Part shown: positions 53,009 to 63,790 of the stretch, piece by piece
Numbering within the stretch: position 1 is the first letter of the stretch
How the letters are laid out: every line of letters begins with the position of its first letter
Source of the DNA: Pedococcus_A sp963730585
GTDB taxonomy: Bacteria > Actinomycetota > Actinomycetes > Actinomycetales > Dermatophilaceae
DNA: 64,000 nucleotides
Direction of reading: 5' to 3'
NCBI GenBank assembly: GCA_963730585.1
Contig: CAVSSL010000010.1
Location: forward strand, 620,001 to 684,000
Made by a program: the position numbers and the translations under genes
Notes under the pieces: model-generated
The model's database searches: none
What the model was told of the DNA's origin: nothing
The model's input: only the letters and a program-made list of their open reading frames with translations

Positions 53009-53859
53009 GCGCCGCGACCAGTCCCGGCGCCGCCCGGGCAGCGGTGTGGCTCGTCGCCGGGAAGGCGGTGACGTATGCCGCGCTGTGCCTGCTCGTGGTC
53101 TTCTTCGCCCTCCCGCTGCTGTGGCTGGTGCTGACGCCGTTCTCACCCGCGCCGTCCTACCGCGCGAGCCTGTCCGGCTTCACGCTCGCCAACTTCGAGG
53201 ACCTGCTGGCCAATCCCCAGACCTGGCCCTCGATCCGCAACTCGCTCGTCCTGGCGGTCAGTTCGGCCCTGCTGGTCATCACGCTCGCGGCGCTGGCCGC
53301 CTACGCCCTCAGCCGGGTCCGGATCCCGGGCCGCGACCAGCTCCTCTACGCGCTGCTGCTGCTGAGCTCGATCGTCACCGGCACGGCGGCGATGGTGCCG
53401 ATCTTCCTCATGCTCTTCCAGCTCGGGCTCATCGACCGCCAGGTCGGTGTCGTTCTGGTGATGAGCGGCGGACTGCTGCCGGCGGCGGTGTTCATGCTCA
53501 AGGACTTCGTCGACTCCATCCCCCGGTCCTACGAGGAGTCGGCTCGCGTGTTCGGGGCGTCGCCGAGCCAGATCCTGCGCCATGTCGTGCTGCCGGTCAT
53601 CCGGCCGGGTATGGCGACGGTCGGGGTGTGGTCGTTGGTGCAGGTCTGGGGCAACTTCCTCGTCCCCTACGTGCTGTTGTCGAACCCGTCGAAGCAGCCG
53701 GCGGCGGTGGTCATGTACACGTTCTACGACGCAGGCGGCCAGCCCAACTTCGCGCTGATCTCCACCTTCGCGCTCGTCTACTCCGTCCCGGTGGTGGCGC
53801 TCTACCTGTTCGTCAACCGCCGGTACGGCTTCGCCTTCCAGGGAGGAATCAAGGGCTGA
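53005..53859 (+). CDS. Carbohydrate ABC transporter permease (MalG/UgpE type)
   Basis: 284 aa. Helices VTYAALCLLVVFFALPLLWL, SLVLAVSSALLVITLAALAA and so on. EAA loop ESARVFGASPSQILRHVVLP. Start ATG 53005 overlaps the previous stop (ATGA) and its own stop overlaps the ATPase start, so the transporter core is tightly coupled. Confidence 0.93.
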   Translation: MSAATSPGAARAAVWLVAGKAVTYAALCLLVVFFALPLLWLVLTPFSPAPSYRASLSGFTLANFEDLLANPQTWPSIRNSLVLAVSSALLVITLAALAAYALSRVRIPGRDQLLYALLLLSSIVTGTAAMVPIFLMLFQLGLIDRQVGVVLVMSGGLLPAAVFMLKDFVDSIPRSYEESARVFGASPSQILRHVVLPVIRPGMATVGVWSLVQVWGNFLVPYVLLSNPSKQPAAVVMYTFYDAGGQPNFALISTFALVYSVPVVALYLFVNRRYGFAFQGGIKG

Positions 53860-54935
53860 TGGCATCCGTGACGATGACCGGGCTGGTCAAGGAGTACCCA
53901 AACGGCGTGCGCGGCGTCGACGGCGTCGACCTCGAGATCGCCGACGGCGAGTTCTTCGCCCTGCTCGGGCCCTCGGGCTGTGGGAAGACCACGCTGCTGC
54001 GCACCCTCGCGGGCCTCGAGGCCGCGACGGAGGGCGACATCCACATCGGCGACCGCGACGTGACCACCCTCGAGCCGGGCGAACGCGACGTGGCGATGGT
54101 CTTCCAGGACTACGCCCTGTTCCCGCACATGACGGTGACCGACAACATCGCCTACCCGTTGCGGATCCGGAAGATGGGCCGCGAGGAGCGCGGCGGCCGG
54201 GCCCTCGAGACCGCCGAGGGGCTGAGCCTCGCGGCGCTCATGGAACGCCGCCCGGCGCAGCTGTCCGGCGGGCAGCAGCAGCGGGTCGCGCTGGCCCGGG
54301 CCATCGCCTGCCACCCGCAGGTGTTCCTCTTCGACGAGCCGCTGTCGAACCTCGACGCCCGGCTCCGCCTCGAGGCCCGCACCTTCCTCAAGCAGCTGCA
54401 GAAGTCCCTCGGCGTCACCACGGTCTTCGTCACCCACGACCAGGCCGAGGCGCTCGCCATGGCCGACCGGATGGCGGTGATGGAGGGCGGCCGGATCCGC
54501 CAGGTCGGCACGCCACGAGAGGTCTTCCAGCGGCCGGCCAACACGTTCGTCGCGAACTTCATCGGCGCCACCCCGATGAACCTGCTCGACGCCCAGGTGG
54601 TCGGCGGTGAGCTCGACTTCGGTGGCTTCCGGCTCCCGGTGCCCGACGGCGCCGGGACGGTGGCCGAGGGCGACAAGGTCGTCTACGGCGTGCGCCCGGA
54701 GTACGTGCAGGTGGTCGCCGGACCGCAGGACGGGGCCGTGCTCGGCGAGGTGAGAGCCGTCGAGAACCTCGGCGTCAGCGTCCTCGTCACCGTCGAGGCG
54801 GGCGAGCAGTCCATCCGGGCGGTCGTCCCCGAGTCCGAGGAGCCGGAGATCGGTGACTCCGCCCACCTCGTGCCCCTGCCCGGACGGGTGCTGCTCTACC
54901 GGGCCGACGGTGACGGCGAGCTGATCGGGTCGTGA
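53859..54935 (+). CDS. ABC transporter ATP-binding protein (UgpC/MalK-like)
   Basis: 358 aa. Walker A LLGPSGCGKTTLLR (about residue 38), Q-loop VFQDYALFPHMTV, signature LSGGQQQRVALARAI, Walker B VFLFDEPLSNLD, switch His in FVTHDQAEA. A C-terminal TOBE regulatory region (about 240-355) includes YGVRPEYVQVV. Starting at ATG 53859, the gene shares one base with the permease stop, with GGGAGG upstream. Having its own ATPase is notable because many actinobacterial sugar importers share one MsiK. Confidence 0.94.
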   Translation: MASVTMTGLVKEYPNGVRGVDGVDLEIADGEFFALLGPSGCGKTTLLRTLAGLEAATEGDIHIGDRDVTTLEPGERDVAMVFQDYALFPHMTVTDNIAYPLRIRKMGREERGGRALETAEGLSLAALMERRPAQLSGGQQQRVALARAIACHPQVFLFDEPLSNLDARLRLEARTFLKQLQKSLGVTTVFVTHDQAEALAMADRMAVMEGGRIRQVGTPREVFQRPANTFVANFIGATPMNLLDAQVVGGELDFGGFRLPVPDGAGTVAEGDKVVYGVRPEYVQVVAGPQDGAVLGEVRAVENLGVSVLVTVEAGEQSIRAVVPESEEPEIGDSAHLVPLPGRVLLYRADGDGELIGS

Positions 54936-56136
54936 CCCGCTTCACCGGCCGGTGGACCCCGGACCACCGGGCCGAGTCGGTGTGGCAGTACGTCTCCTTC
55001 GAGGTGCCCGACCGGTGCCGGGGGCTGCGCCTGACGCTCGACTACGACCGGTCCCACGGCTCGTCGGGCGTGCTCGACCTCGGGCTCGTCGACCCGCAGG
55101 GCTGGCGCGGCTGGTCCGGTGGCGCCCGCAGCGTGGTCGAGGTCAGCCCGACGTGGTCGACCCCCGGTTACCTCGAACGTGGCCTGCCGCCCGGCCACTG
55201 GCAGGTCGTGCTCGGACTGCACCGACTGCCCGACGCAGGGCTGGAGTGGTCGCTCGAGGTCGACCAGGTCGACGTCGGCGACGCCCCTGCGACCAACGTC
55301 GCGCCCCCGCTGTCACCCTCCGATCGCCGGCCGCCTCGGCGGCTGCCGGCGATCGACGGCCTCACCTGGCTGGCCGGCGACTGCCACGCCCACACCCACC
55401 ACTCCGACGGGTCGCTCCCGGTCGACGCGCTGGCCAGCCTCGCCGCCGGGGCGGGCCTGGATTTCCTCTGGGTCACCGACCACAACACCACCAGCCACCA
55501 CCCCCTCCTGGCCGACGCCGGCCGGCGGCACGGCATCGCGCTGCTCCCCGGTCAGGAGGTCACCACCGCCGACGGGCACGCCAACGCGTTCGGCGACATC
55601 GGCTGGGTCGACTTCCGCCGCCCGGCGGCCGAGTGGGTGGCGGTGGTGCAGGCAGCGAGGCGGCCTGCTGTCGGTGAACCACCCGGTCTCCGGCGACTGT
55701 GCCTGGCGGCACCCCCTGACGGAGCCGCCTCCGCTCGCCGAGGTCTGGCACTGGCCGTGGACCGACCTCGCCGACGGTGGTCCGCTGGCCTGGTGGGCCG
55801 CGGTCGGTCGTCCCACGCCCGTCGGGGGCAGCGACTGGCACCGCCCGGCCCACGGCGCTGCACCGGGCTCACCCACGACCTGGGTGGCCTGTGCCGACGG
55901 CGACGTGCTCGGCGGGATGGCCGCCGGGCGCACCGCCATCTCGGCCGGCCCCGACGCCCCGGTGCTGCTGCACGTGGGTGACGAGTGGGTGGCCGTCGAC
56001 GCCGACGGCGCCATGCTGGTGTGTCCGGACGGACGACGCTCGGCCGTCCGGGGAGAGCGTCACAGCCTTCACCGGCCACGACGGCCCGCACCTGCTCGAG
56101 CGCAGCGACCGCAGCATCGTGTCCGTCGCCGCCTGA
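54932..56136 (+). CDS. CehA/McbA family metallohydrolase (PHP domain), two frameshifts
   Basis: About 400 aa. An N-terminal beta-rich region (about 1-135) with TRFTGRWTPDHRAESVWQYV precedes a PHP phosphoesterase domain: WLAGDCHAHTHHSDGSLPVD, LDFLWVTDHNTTSHHPLL and LPGQEVTTADGHANAFGDIG; after a break near 55655 it continues LLSVNHPVSGDCAWRHPL and TPVGGSDWHRP. A second break near 56040 leads to the end SVTAFTGHDGPHLLERSDRS. It is predicted to be a metal-dependent phosphoesterase or esterase. GTG 54932 overlaps the ATPase stop (GTGA). Confidence 0.85.
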
Positions 56137-56239
56137 CCCCACTGCCCCCACCCGACCCCGTCCGATCCCGACCCGACCCCACCCGCCCCGCCCCACCCCG
56201 CTCGACGCCCGACCCCGCTCCCGCCCCGAAGGAGATCCC

Positions 56240-59200
56240 ATGCACGACGACCGCCTGCTCATCGAAGGACGTCTGGCCCGCACGCTCCAGCGCGTCGAGG
56301 ACGCCGTGTGGTCGGCGCCGGTCGAGGTCGAGCTGGCCTCCTGGGAGGCCCCCGGCGAACCGGTGCCGGTGAGCGAGGGCCTCGCCGCGGCATACGAGCC
56401 GGCGCACGTCGGTCAGCGCTGGGGCGCGCCGTGGGGCACGACGTGGTTCCGCGTCCGCGCCCAGGTGCCGCGAGTCGCACGCCGGGCGGCCGGTCGACCT
56501 GCGCCTCGACCTCGGCTTCGACCCCGACCGCACCGGGTTCCACGTCGAGGGCCTGGTCTACCGGGCCGACGGCTCGCCGGTGAAGGGGCTGAACCCGCGC
56601 AACCAGTGGGTGCGGGTCGCCGACGAGGCGTCTGGGGGCGAGGACGTCGAGCTGTACGTCGAGGCCGCGTCGAACCCGCTCCTGCTCGGCGGCGGGGGAT
56701 TCGACTTCCGTCCCTCGCCGCTCGGCGACCCGGAGACCGCCGGGCGCGAGCCGAGGTACCGCGTCGAGCGCGCCGAGCTCGCCGTCTTCGAGGCCGAGGT
56801 GTGGGAGCTGCAGCAGGACCTCGAGGTGCTGGGCCAGCTGGCGGCCGAGCTGCCGCTGGAGGACGCGCGCCGGTGGCAGGTGCTCCGCAGCGTCGACCGG
56901 GCCCTCGACCACCTCGACGTCGGCGACATCGCCGGCACCGCCGCCGAGGCCCGCGCGGAGCTCAAGGGGGTGCTCGCCGACCCGGCCCGCGCCAGCGCCC
57001 ACCGCATCTCCGCGGTCGGCCACGCCCACATCGACTCCGCGTGGCTGTGGCCGGTGCGCGAGACCGTGCGCAAGGTGGCCCGCACCTGCTCCAACGTCGT
57101 CTCCCTCATGGACAGCCACCCCGAGCTCGTCTACGCGATGTCGTCGGCCCAGCAGTTCGCGTGGCTCAAGGAGCACCGACCGGAGGTCTGGGCCGGAGTC
57201 GTCGAGCGGGTGCGCGAGGGCAGGTTCGTGCCCGTGGGTGGGATGTGGGTCGAGTCCGACACCAACATGCCCGGCGGCGAGGCGCTGGCCCGGCAGCTCA
57301 ACCACGGGAAGCGCTTCTTCCTCGACGAGCTCGGCATCGAGACCCGCGAGGTGTGGCTCCCGGACTCCTTCGGCTACACGGCGGCCCTGCCCCAGCTCAT
57401 CGCGCTGTCGGGATCGCAGTGGTTCCTCACCCAGAAGATCTCGTGGAACACGACCAACCGCTTCCCGCACCACTCGTTCCGGTGGGAGGGCCTCGACGGC
57501 ACCCGCATCTTCACCCACTTCCCGCCGGCCGACACCTACGGCTCGGAGGTCTCCGGCGCCGAGGTGGCGCACGCGGCCCGCAACTTCTCCGACAAGGGCG
57601 CGGCGACCCGCTCGTTGCTGCCGTTCGGCTGGGGTGACGGGGGTGGTGGCCCCACCCGCGAGATGCTGGCCCGGGCGGCGCGGCTGCGCGACCTCGACGG
57701 CTCGGCCCGGGTCGAGGTCGAGCGCCCCGACGCGTTCTTCGCGAAGGCGGAGGAGGAGTACCCCGACGCCCCGGTCTGGGTCGGTGAGCTGTACCTCGAG
57801 ATGCACCGGGGCACCTACACCTCGCAGGCGAAGACCAAGCAGGGCAACCGGCGCAGCGAGCACCTGCTCCGCGAGGCAGAGCTCTGGGCGGCCACAGCCG
57901 CGGTCCGGACCGGCGCGGCATACCCGTCTGCGGACCTGGACCGGATCTGGAAGGCGGTGCTGCTCAACCAGTTCCACGACATCCTCCCCGGCTCCTCCAT
58001 CGGGTGGGTGCACCGCGAGGCGGTGGAGACGTATGCCGCGTTGGCGGCCGAGCTCGAGGCGGTCATCGGCGAGGCGCAGCGGGCACTCGCCGGGGCCGGG
58101 GACGTAGAAATCGCCTTCAACGCGAGCCCCCACGAGCGGGTCGGTGTGGCCTCGCTCGGCGCCGGGCCCGTCGCGCAGACTGACCCGGCGCAGGTGCGCG
58201 CCGAGGGCGACGGGTTCGTGCTCGACAACGGCCTGGTGACGGCCCGCGTCGACGCCCGGGGCCTGCTCACGTCGGTCGTCGAGCGGGCGAGCGGTCGTGA
58301 GGCCCTCGCCCCCGGCTCAGTCGGCAACCTGCTGCAGCTCCACCCCGACACCCCGGTGCGGTTCGACGCCTGGGACGTCGACGCCTACTACCGCAACGTC
58401 GTTCGCGACCTCACCGACGCGGAGTCGGTCGAGGCGGTCGATGGCGGTGTGAGGGTGGTGCGGCGGTTCGGCGAGTCGGTGGTGACCCAGCTCGTGACGC
58501 TGCCGGCGGGCGAGGCCCGGGTCGACGTCGACACCGAGGTCGACTGGCGCGAGCGCGAGCAGATCCTCAAGGCGGGTTTCGACCTCGACGTGGCTGCGGA
58601 CCGCTCGACCTCCGAGGTGCAGTTCGGCCACGTGCACCGGCCGACGCACACCAACACGAGCTGGGACGCCGCGAAGTTCGAGATCTGCGCCCACCGCTGG
58701 GTGCACGTGGGGGAGCCGGGGTTCGGCGCGGCCGTCGTCAACGACTCGACCTACGGACACGACGTCACGCGCCGCGACCGTGAGGGTGGTGGCACCACGA
58801 CCCAGGTGCGGCTCTCGTTGCTGCGTGCCCCGCAGAGCCCCGACCCAGTCGCCGACCTCGGGGTGCACCGGCTGCGCTACGGCCTCGTGCCGGGTGCGTC
58901 GATCGGTGATGCGGTCCGGGAGGGCTACCGGGTCAACCTGCCGGTGCGCACGGTGCGCGGGACCGGCGAGCCGGTCGAGCCGCTGGTGGGCGTCGAGGGC
59001 GAGGGTGTCTACGTCGAGGCGGTGAAGCTGGCCGACGACGGGTCCGGCGACGTGGTGGTGCGGCTCTACGAGGGGCTCGGACGGCGGTGCGCCGCGCGCG
59101 TGCGTGCTGGCTTCCCCCACGACCGCGCGTATGCCGTGGACCTCCTCGAGCGCGCCCTGGAGACGCCCGGCGTGGTGGACGAGGGCGACGAGGGTGTCGC

Positions 59201-59264
59201 GCTCGCCCTGCGCCCGTTCCAGGTCGTGACGCTCCGGTTCCAGAGGTCTCGAGCCGCGATCTGA
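56240..59264 (+). CDS. Alpha-mannosidase (GH38), frameshifted near the N-terminus
   Basis: About 1008 aa. The N-terminal domain MHDDRLLIEGRLARTLQRVE continues to WGAPWGTTWFRVRAQVP, then a 1-nt break at about 56465-56490 leads to VDLRLDLGFDPDRTGFHVEG. The catalytic domain has VGHAHIDSAWLWPVRETVRK (zinc site), VWLPDSFGYTAALPQL (nucleophile Asp), and LLNQFHDILPGSSIGWVHRE. The C-terminal GH38 beta domains are complete. It is cytosolic, removing alpha-mannose from imported oligosaccharides. ATG 56240 has GAAGGAGA. The 104-nt gap before it is a C-rich CCGACCCC run. Confidence 0.9.
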
Positions 59265-59300
59265 CGTCACCTGCCTGCGCGGGACGCCCTGTCCCATGCC

Positions 59301-59358
59301 CCGAAGTCCCAGACCACGGGCCAAGACACGCCCCTTAGCCCGACGTCTGGGACTTCGG
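59301..59358. repeat. Left hairpin of a 14-mer repeat flanking the DUF559 gene
   Basis: CCGAAGTCCCAGAC (59301-59314) and its complement GTCTGGGACTTCGG (59345-59358) form a 14-bp stem with a 30-nt loop. The inner arm abuts the stop codon of the DUF559 gene (59360). The same 14-mer occurs twice more on the other side of that gene. It may also end transcription of the convergent mannosidase operon. Confidence 0.8.
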
Positions 59359-59359
59359 C

Positions 59360-60247
59360 TCACGCCACGAGGGCGGCGAGCTCGGTGAGGAGGCGCGTCA
59401 GGCCGGTGCCTCGTAGGTCTGCATTGGTGATGCGGATGACCCGCCAGCCCATCGACTCGAGCAGCCGCGTGCGCTGGATGTCGCCCTGCCACTGGCGCCG
59501 GTTCGTTCGGTGGTGGTCGCCCTCGTACTCGACGACCACTCGCGCCTCGCGCCAGAGGAAGTCGACCCGGGCGACGAAGTGGCCGTCCTCGGCGAAGAGC
59601 TCTGCGTTGAGCTCGGGCTCCGGCAGCCCGGCTCGCAGGAAGGCCAGCCGGGCCCGGGTCTCCATGGCCGACCCGCTTCCCACGCGCAGCAGGGCCCCAG
59701 CCTCCCGGAGCGCGCGGCCGCCGCGTCGTCCGACCCGCTGCGACGCCTTCACCATCGGCGCGAGCAGACCGGCGTCGCGAGTGGCGAAGGCGTCACCTGC
59801 GATGACCAGGTCGTCGACGCCCATGCCCGGAACCGCGGCAAGGTCAGCCCAGGTGTCGACGGGGGAGGTGACCGGCAGGCCCCTCAGCCTCTCGTGCTCG
59901 CGGCTCGACAGGCCGCGGTGCCCGATGACGCCGGTCCGGCGCAGCGGGGTCCCGTCGCGCATGACGTGCAGGGGCTCGTCGCGGTGCCAGTCACTCGGCA
60001 GAGGCAGTCTCCACAGCCGGGCTGCGGTCAGGTGCGAGAAGGCGAAGGCGCCCTTGAGCGCCAGGCAGACCGTGCGGGCCAGCTCGTCGACCGACTGCGC
60101 CGGGCCGGGCGCTCGTACACCCCACGTCGGTCGCGACAGGTCGCGCGCCTCGAGCCGTGACTGGCTGACCTGGGCCGCGCGCGCCTCTGCCAACGTGAAG
60201 GCACGGCCCTGCAGCGTCACCGGAAGGGGCGGAAGTGGGCGAGGCAC
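59360..60247 (-). CDS. DUF559-type endonuclease-like protein with AbiEi-like N-terminus
   Basis: 295 aa from GTG 60247 (start uncertain). The N-terminal 100 aa (FTLAEARAAQVSQSRLEARD, FSHLTAARLWRLPLP) resemble the wing-helix and fold of AbiEi-type antitoxin-like proteins. The C-terminal 90 aa are a Vsr/DUF559 nuclease fold: VDFLWREARVVVEYEGDHHR, then RQWQGDIQRTRLLESMGWRV and IRITNADL, with the Asp, Glu and Glu-x-Gly of PD-(D/E)XK type enzymes. Substrate unknown. It is flanked on both sides by hairpins of one 14-mer, a mobile-cassette-like setting. Confidence 0.8.
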   Translation of the reverse strand: MPRPLPPLPVTLQGRAFTLAEARAAQVSQSRLEARDLSRPTWGVRAPGPAQSVDELARTVCLALKGAFAFSHLTAARLWRLPLPSDWHRDEPLHVMRDGTPLRRTGVIGHRGLSSREHERLRGLPVTSPVDTWADLAAVPGMGVDDLVIAGDAFATRDAGLLAPMVKASQRVGRRGGRALREAGALLRVGSGSAMETRARLAFLRAGLPEPELNAELFAEDGHFVARVDFLWREARVVVEYEGDHHRTNRRQWQGDIQRTRLLESMGWRVIRITNADLRGTGLTRLLTELAALVA

Positions 60248-60341
60248 GACGTCAGGCTGCAGCGTCCAGCGCGCCTCGCCGCTGGCTTGTCCACAGCCGC
60301 CGCGGCGGGGAGCGACGCCCACGCGCGCCGCGTGACCCGAG

Positions 60342-60389
60342 GTCTGGGACTTCGGCCCTCACCGCTCGTCATGCGCCGAAGTCCCAGAC
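60342..60389. repeat. Right hairpin of the 14-mer repeat flanking the DUF559 gene
   Basis: GTCTGGGACTTCGG (60342-60355) and CCGAAGTCCCAGAC (60376-60389) form a 14-bp stem with a 20-nt loop. The last copy continues as CCGAAGTCCCAGACTTCGG (60376-60394), itself a 6-bp dyad. The outer copies at 59301 and 60376 are direct repeats 1,075 nt apart. The two inner copies are direct repeats of the complement. Confidence 0.8.
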
Positions 60390-60432
60390 TTCGGACGACG
60401 AGCTGGCCGCCATCGCGAGCGTGCGGGCTGGG

Positions 60433-61719
60433 TCACTGCAGCAGGAGGTCGTCCTCGAGCTGTGGTCGGAGCTTGGCCCGCCAGCGGTCCGTCTCCGTCT
60501 CGACGGCGGACCAGCTCGCGAGGTCCAGCGCCGGTGCGGGGACGCGCCGGCCCTCCCGCACCAAGGCGATGCGCAGGTGGGTCGGCGGGTGCGAGTCGCC
60601 CGCGTGGTGTCCCTCGACCTCACTGAGCCGGCAGAGTCGATCCACCTCGCGGGCGGGACGACGGGGGAGCCCGATGAACGCCGACCAGGGGTCCTCGCCC
60701 CGGCGCATCGCGGCCGAGGCGCTCACCAGGCCGCGGTCGGGCCCCAGCAGGCCGGCGAGGGCCGCCACCATGGCGTCGGTGCCGGCCACGGCGGCCGCCC
60801 GCCGGTCGGCGAGGTACTCGTCCCGTTGGCGGGTCGTGGCGTCCAGCCGGCCAAGGGCGAGCGACAGCCCGAGGAAGGGCAGGGCCACGAGCCGCTGGAA
60901 GGCGTTGGTGACCCAGAGCAGGGGCTTCCAGTCCCACAGCGCGATCTCGTGGTCCGCGTCGAACGGCCACAGCACCTCGGAGATCCCGTCCAGCAGCTGC
61001 CGACCAGCCCAGACCACCTGGCCGGCGTGGGTGTCGCGCCCGCTGAGGTGCCCGAGCTCGTGACCCAGGACGGCCAGGCGCTCGGCCGGCTCAAGGGCGC
61101 TCCAGAGGGGCAGGCCGATGATCAGTGTGGGCCGCAGGCGCCAGCCCTGCAGCAGCACGGCCATGTTGTAGGACGTGTCGACCCGGATCTCGGCGGGGGC
61201 GGCGACGCCCACCTTGCCGGCGAGGTCGTCGACCAGGGTGTGCAGCTCCGGGGAGTCCTCCCGGTTGACGCGCAGGCGGGTGTCGTCGAGACGGGCTGGG
61301 CGCGGCGCCAGGGCCACGACCACGAAGGCGAGCACACCCAGCGCCACGAGGCGCCACCAGCCCGGAAGCGTCACGGCCCACCAGGCGAGGGCCACCACTG
61401 CCACGAGGCAGCCGACGACGACTGTGGCGGCGAGGGCGACCGCCGCCCACCTCGGCGAGCCACCGCGCACGTCGTCGGGAGCGGCCGCCAGCCGTTCGTA
61501 GACGGTGCGGGCAGCCCGGTCGACGATGCGCTGGTGCAGGCGGGCGAAGACGTGGCCCGACCGGGGAGCCGGTGGATCGCCACCGTCGAGGTTCCACCCG
61601 CAGCCGTCGCACCAGGTCGTGAAGGCCGGCCCATCGGGCATCGGCCCATCGCACGACGGGCAGGGGCGCAGGTCGGGGTAGTCGGGTCCGGCCTCGACCC
61701 CCTCTGTCGGCTGGACCAT
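60433..61719 (-). CDS. M48 family metalloprotease with N-terminal zinc ribbon
   Basis: 428 aa. N-terminal CPSCDGPMPDGPAFTTWCDGCGW is a four-Cys zinc ribbon (about residues 16-38). Two helices follow (AALAATVVVGCLVAVVALAW and WWRLVALGVLAFVVVALAPR, about 95-140). The protease domain has PTLIIGLPLWSALEPAERLA and the zinc motif VLGHELGHLSGRDTHAG (HExxH about residue 220), with a downstream DEYLADRRA Glu ligand and a final HPPTHLRIA. It is a membrane-anchored HtpX-like protease, probably for envelope quality control. ATG 61719 is chosen; CAGAAT 7 nt upstream fits a leaderless start. Confidence 0.9.
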   Translation of the reverse strand: MVQPTEGVEAGPDYPDLRPCPSCDGPMPDGPAFTTWCDGCGWNLDGGDPPAPRSGHVFARLHQRIVDRAARTVYERLAAAPDDVRGGSPRWAAVALAATVVVGCLVAVVALAWWAVTLPGWWRLVALGVLAFVVVALAPRPARLDDTRLRVNREDSPELHTLVDDLAGKVGVAAPAEIRVDTSYNMAVLLQGWRLRPTLIIGLPLWSALEPAERLAVLGHELGHLSGRDTHAGQVVWAGRQLLDGISEVLWPFDADHEIALWDWKPLLWVTNAFQRLVALPFLGLSLALGRLDATTRQRDEYLADRRAAAVAGTDAMVAALAGLLGPDRGLVSASAAMRRGEDPWSAFIGLPRRPAREVDRLCRLSEVEGHHAGDSHPPTHLRIALVREGRRVPAPALDLASWSAVETETDRWRAKLRPQLEDDLLLQ

Positions 61720-61869
61720 GCGCGGGATTCTGGCAGCGGCGCGTCGGCCGCGACCCCGGTTCCCGGAATCACCACCAAAGGGACGGTGCCGCGGGGTGGC
61801 GCGGTCAGGCGGGGGAAGGGGCGTCTGGGAAGGTACGCGGGCGGCATACCGGGAAGGGTGGGGGAGTCG

Positions 61870-61896
61870 TTTGCACTCTCCCCGGGCGAGTGCCAA
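61870..61896 (+). promoter_or_regulatory. CIRCE operator 1 (HrcA site) overlapping the groEL promoter
   Basis: TTTGCACTC-N9-GAGTGCCAA matches the CIRCE consensus TTAGCACTC-N9-GAGTGCTAA closely. TTGCAC (61871-61876) and AATAAT (61895-61900), 18 nt apart, form a likely promoter, so HrcA bound here would block RNA polymerase. Confidence 0.9.
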
Positions 61897-61905
61897 TAAT
61901 GGGCG

Positions 61906-61932
61906 TTAGCACTCTCACCCTGAGAGTGACAA
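61906..61932 (+). promoter_or_regulatory. CIRCE operator 2
   Basis: TTAGCACTC-N9-GAGTGACAA, nine bases after CIRCE 1, at the expected transcription start. Two CIRCE copies imply tight repression by HrcA, encoded elsewhere. Apart from these sites, the 331-nt gap 61720-62050 holds no gene. Confidence 0.92.
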
Positions 61933-62050
61933 TTCCTGGCCTCAACGTGAGGCCCGGGGAACGCGTGCGACGTGAGCCGCGGGAACCGGGTCGTCCGTCG
62001 CGGGCACCGCGAGGCCGCCGCACACGATTCGCGTGGGAGGAACCACCCGA

Positions 62051-63676
<1,626 letters not shown>

Positions 63677-63714
63677 GGTTCGCCTCGCAAGCCAGCCACA
63701 CGGCATACACCGGA

Positions 63715-63742
63715 GGGCGGTTCCCCGAGAGGGGAGCCGCCC
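63715..63742 (+). terminator. Terminator after groEL
   Basis: GGGCGGTTCCCC (63715-63726), loop GAGA, GGGGAGCCGCCC (63731-63742): 12 bp with one G-U, followed by TTCGGCGTTTG, a weak T-rich stretch. Confidence 0.75.
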
Positions 63743-63790
63743 TTCGGCGTTTGTCCCCACCGCCACAGGGATGGCGTGTAGAACTGTCGG

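Noticed and set aside
56137..56239. C-rich CCGACCCC run before the mannosidase as a regulatory element
   Set aside because: Low-complexity sequence with no clear dyad; the only supported signal is the GAAGGAGA ribosome site.
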